A stretch of DNA of 6,925 nt from NCBI GenBank assembly GCA_902468045.1, contig CABQXG010000066.1, forward strand, positions 1 through 6,925, read 5' to 3'. Of the stretch, positions 5,991 to 6,925 are shown in pieces. The notes beneath the pieces are model-generated. The model ran no database searches. It had not been told where the DNA came from and saw only the letters and a program-made list of their open reading frames with translations. Position numbers and translations under genes: made by a program. This DNA is from an uncultured Collinsella sp. (GTDB lineage: Bacteria; Actinomycetota; Coriobacteriia; Coriobacteriales; Coriobacteriaceae). The stretch's first letter is position 1. Each line of letters begins with the position of its first letter.

Positions 5991-6380
5991 TTAGGCAACG
6001 AGCCTGCACGCATATTCAATGGCTGCTGCGAGGCCGCCGCTTGATCGTGGTTTAAAGACCATGTCGGCGGCGGCCTCGTTTTCGTATCCGGCACCGCGAA
6101 GGGCGAGTGCGATACCGGCTTCCAGGAGAAGGGGCAGGCCACGTTGACTGGTTGCGATTACGGCAGCCTGATTGAGCGAGCAACTGTGCGCTTGGCATTG
6201 GATGGCAAGTTCACCTTGCGCCGGGCAAGGGACCAGAACGGCGGCGACGCGACTTGATAGCAATGCAAATGCTGTGCGCTCATCGGGCGAAAGGGATTCT
6301 GCTTCAACGACGACGAGCTTGGGCGGCGCGCTGTTTGTGCGAAGCGTGGCTCGGTACATGCGGACCGAAGAACCCGACAT
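5991..6380 (-). CDS. Hypothetical protein of 129 residues, divergent from an XRE regulator
   Basis: I do not recognise this protein. It begins MSGSSVRMYRATLRTNSAPP. A hydrophobic strand-like KLVVVEAE (21-28) follows, then a helix with SPDERTAFALLSSR (31-44), VAAVLVPCP (45-53), a Cys/His patch QCQAHSCS (61-68), alternating helices with AAVIATS and LLLEAGIALALRGAGYE, and an Ala-rich end. This suggests a small soluble alpha/beta domain; there is no signal peptide and no clear membrane segment. Codon use resembles the neighbours, supporting a real gene. The start at 6380 is fixed by AGGAG (minus strand, 6391-6387) 6 bases upstream; the TTG at 6404 is a poorer choice. It shares its upstream region and a 26-bp palindrome with the divergent XRE gene, so it is probably that repressor's target. 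Its 3' part contains a hairpin that looks like the terminator of the opposing operon. Confidence 0.68.
   Translation of the reverse strand: MSGSSVRMYRATLRTNSAPPKLVVVEAESLSPDERTAFALLSSRVAAVLVPCPAQGELAIQCQAHSCSLNQAAVIATSQRGLPLLLEAGIALALRGAGYENEAAADMVFKPRSSGGLAAAIEYACRLVA
6029..6082 (+). terminator. Terminator-like hairpin for the ychF operon, inside the opposing gene
   Basis: CGAGGCCGCCGC at 6029-6040 is perfectly complementary to 6067-6078 (12 pairs), and TTTT follows at 6079-6082. The 26-base loop holds a further TGGT/ACCA pairing. The T-run is present only on the plus-strand side, so the structure would stop transcripts coming from ychF and the DUF1648 gene, whose stop is at 5981. It lies in the coding sequence of the minus-strand gene, within the codons for the region around ADMVFKPRSSGG. 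Confidence 0.55.
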
Positions 6381-6402
6381 AGAAAACTCCTGTGTATTCG
6401 GC

Positions 6403-6428
6403 AAAACGTAAACTATAGTTTACGTTTT
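6403..6428. promoter_or_regulatory. Perfect 26-bp palindrome, probable operator with overlapping divergent promoters
   Basis: The half-site AAAACGTAAACTA (6403-6415) is followed directly by its exact reverse complement (6416-6428). The centre spells TATAGT on both strands (plus 6414-6419; minus 6417-6412), a good -10 element in each direction. On the minus strand TTGAAA (6446-6441) with an 18-base spacer to TAAACT (6422-6417) is another possible pair. It sits 22 bases from the start of the minus-strand gene and 28 from the XRE gene. A dimer of the XRE protein binding here would block both promoters; this is inferred from position and symmetry. Confidence 0.75.
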
Positions 6429-6456
6429 TGTTTCGCTCCATTTCAAACTCGGCTGC

Positions 6457-6675
6457 ATGGACGAACGTGCGAAACAGATTCTTGGCAGGCGGGTCGAAGA
6501 GACGCGCAGGGACCTTGGTATCTCCAAGGTTGATTTTTGTGTGGCGACAGGAATCAGCCGACCCTACCTCGACCGAATCGAAGATGGGACGGCAAATTTC
6601 ACGCTCAAGGTTCTATTTAAGATCGCACCCGCACTCGGCATGACGGTGTCAGAACTTCTCGAGGGCATCGAGTAG
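6457..6675 (+). CDS. XRE-family helix-turn-helix transcriptional regulator
   Basis: A 72-residue single-domain DNA-binding protein of the Cro/C1 (XRE) type. Helix 1 is around RRVEETRRDLG (11-21), the helix-turn-helix covers about 24-44 (SKVDFCVATGISRPYLDRIED) with the typical SRPYLDRIEDG, and TANFTLKVLFKIAPALGMTVSELL closes the domain. There is no sensor or enzyme domain, so it probably acts as a simple dimeric repressor. In size and pattern it resembles controller (C) proteins of restriction-modification systems, but no such genes are visible. The ATG at 6457 has no Shine-Dalgarno sequence upstream and no other in-frame start exists back to the TAA at 6409, so translation may be leaderless or weak. 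The palindrome upstream suggests autoregulation and joint control of the divergent gene. Confidence 0.87.
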   Translation: MDERAKQILGRRVEETRRDLGISKVDFCVATGISRPYLDRIEDGTANFTLKVLFKIAPALGMTVSELLEGIE

Positions 6676-6738
6676 GCGATTTTGCTAGATTTGCCGTTTG
6701 TCGAACGGGTCCCCCCGACGGTGGCGTGCAAAAACGCG

Positions 6739-6924
6739 AGTTTTCAGCATCCCTCAATAATTTGACGGCGACCGGATCCGCAAACCCGACGCATGCCGTT
6801 TAGGATTATCCACAAAATTCAATAATATGAGGAAAAACATACGCGTGGAACGAGTCGGTCGAACCGAAAAACGATTTTCAGCCAGCGGTTTTAACATTCC
6901 CGTAAGGGGCGGATGCTGAAAACT
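6739..6924. repeat. 14-bp inverted repeat bounding a 186-bp segment
   Basis: AGTTTTCAGCATCC at 6739-6752 and its exact reverse complement at 6911-6924 face each other across 158 bases. A related ATTTTCAGCCAGC lies between them at 6874-6886. Only one base follows the right copy before the window ends, so the repeat could be longer. It may mark a small non-coding mobile or dispersed element, or a family of intergenic motifs. Confidence 0.5.
6806..6814 (+). other. Consensus DnaA box
   Basis: TTATCCACA is an exact match to the high-affinity DnaA-box consensus. It is followed by the AT-rich AAATTCAATAATATGAGG. A single 9-mer can occur by chance and no dnaA, dnaN or cluster of boxes is visible, so an origin is not claimed. 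Confidence 0.35.
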
Positions 6925-6925
6925 T

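Larger units (their letters stand above)
6676..6925. other. 250-base gene-free end of the window
   Basis: I find no convincing gene on either strand. A 30-codon frame from ATG 6827 to TGA 6919 has no ribosome binding site. The stretch is richer in A and T than the rest, particularly 6801-6840. Small symmetric elements are present: CCGTT/AACGG at 6694-6708, the 8-bp palindrome CGGATCCG at 6773-6780, and TCGGT-CGA-ACCGA at 6855-6867. No T-tract-backed terminator for the XRE gene is evident. Confidence 0.6.

Noticed and set aside
6381..6404. Longer minus-strand start at TTG 6404
   Set aside because: AGGAG directly precedes the ATG at 6380, and the TTG codon falls inside the palindrome region.
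6172..6411. 79-codon plus-strand frame antisense to the hypothetical gene
   Set aside because: No ribosome binding site and no motif; the opposite strand has a longer frame with a good start.
6428..6643. 71-codon plus-strand frame overlapping the XRE gene
   Set aside because: Out-of-frame shadow of a clear helix-turn-helix protein.
6694..6708. Terminator after the XRE gene (CCGTT/AACGG stem)
   Set aside because: Only five pairs and no T-tract follows.
6827..6919. 30-residue basic peptide frame at the window end
   Set aside because: No Shine-Dalgarno sequence, and its end overlaps the inverted repeat; too short to support.

Overview
The window is GC-rich (about 60% by eye), densely coded bacterial DNA. 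Codons mostly end in G or C, proteins are rich in Ala, Glu and Asp, and there are short intergenic terminators. The mix of fermentative dehydrogenases, a many-cysteine ferredoxin-like protein and clean Shine-Dalgarno sites suggests an anaerobic, gut-type actinobacterium of the Coriobacteriia (Collinsella-like). This is an inference from style and gene content; no marker gene proves it.

Layout. Positions 1-596 hold the C-terminal part of an iron-containing alcohol dehydrogenase, followed by a strong terminator (618-663). Only 16 bases after its T-tract comes gldA, glycerol dehydrogenase (680-1780), with its own terminator. A second, diverged glycerol dehydrogenase-like gene (1925-2992) follows as a separate unit. 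Then come a 4Fe-4S protein gene (3144-4241) broken by an apparent 2-base deletion that displaces its last 64 codons (to 4395), the universal ATPase gene ychF (4510-5586), and a small DUF1648 membrane protein gene (5598-5981) tightly linked to ychF. On the minus strand lies an unrecognised 129-residue protein (5991-6380). It is divergent from a 72-residue XRE-type repressor gene (6457-6675), and a perfect 26-bp palindrome sits between the two starts. The last 250 bases carry no convincing gene but hold a 14-bp inverted repeat 186 bp across and one consensus DnaA box.

How the parts fit. The first three genes are NAD(P)-linked, metal-dependent dehydrogenases suited to fermenting glycerol or disposing of reducing equivalents as alcohols, although terminators separate them. 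The 4Fe-4S protein could be an electron carrier or scaffold; its partner is not visible. ychF and the membrane protein gene form a housekeeping-type operon whose best terminator lies inside the opposing gene. The divergent pair at 5991-6675, with its shared palindromic operator, is the least explained part and the best candidate for something undescribed.
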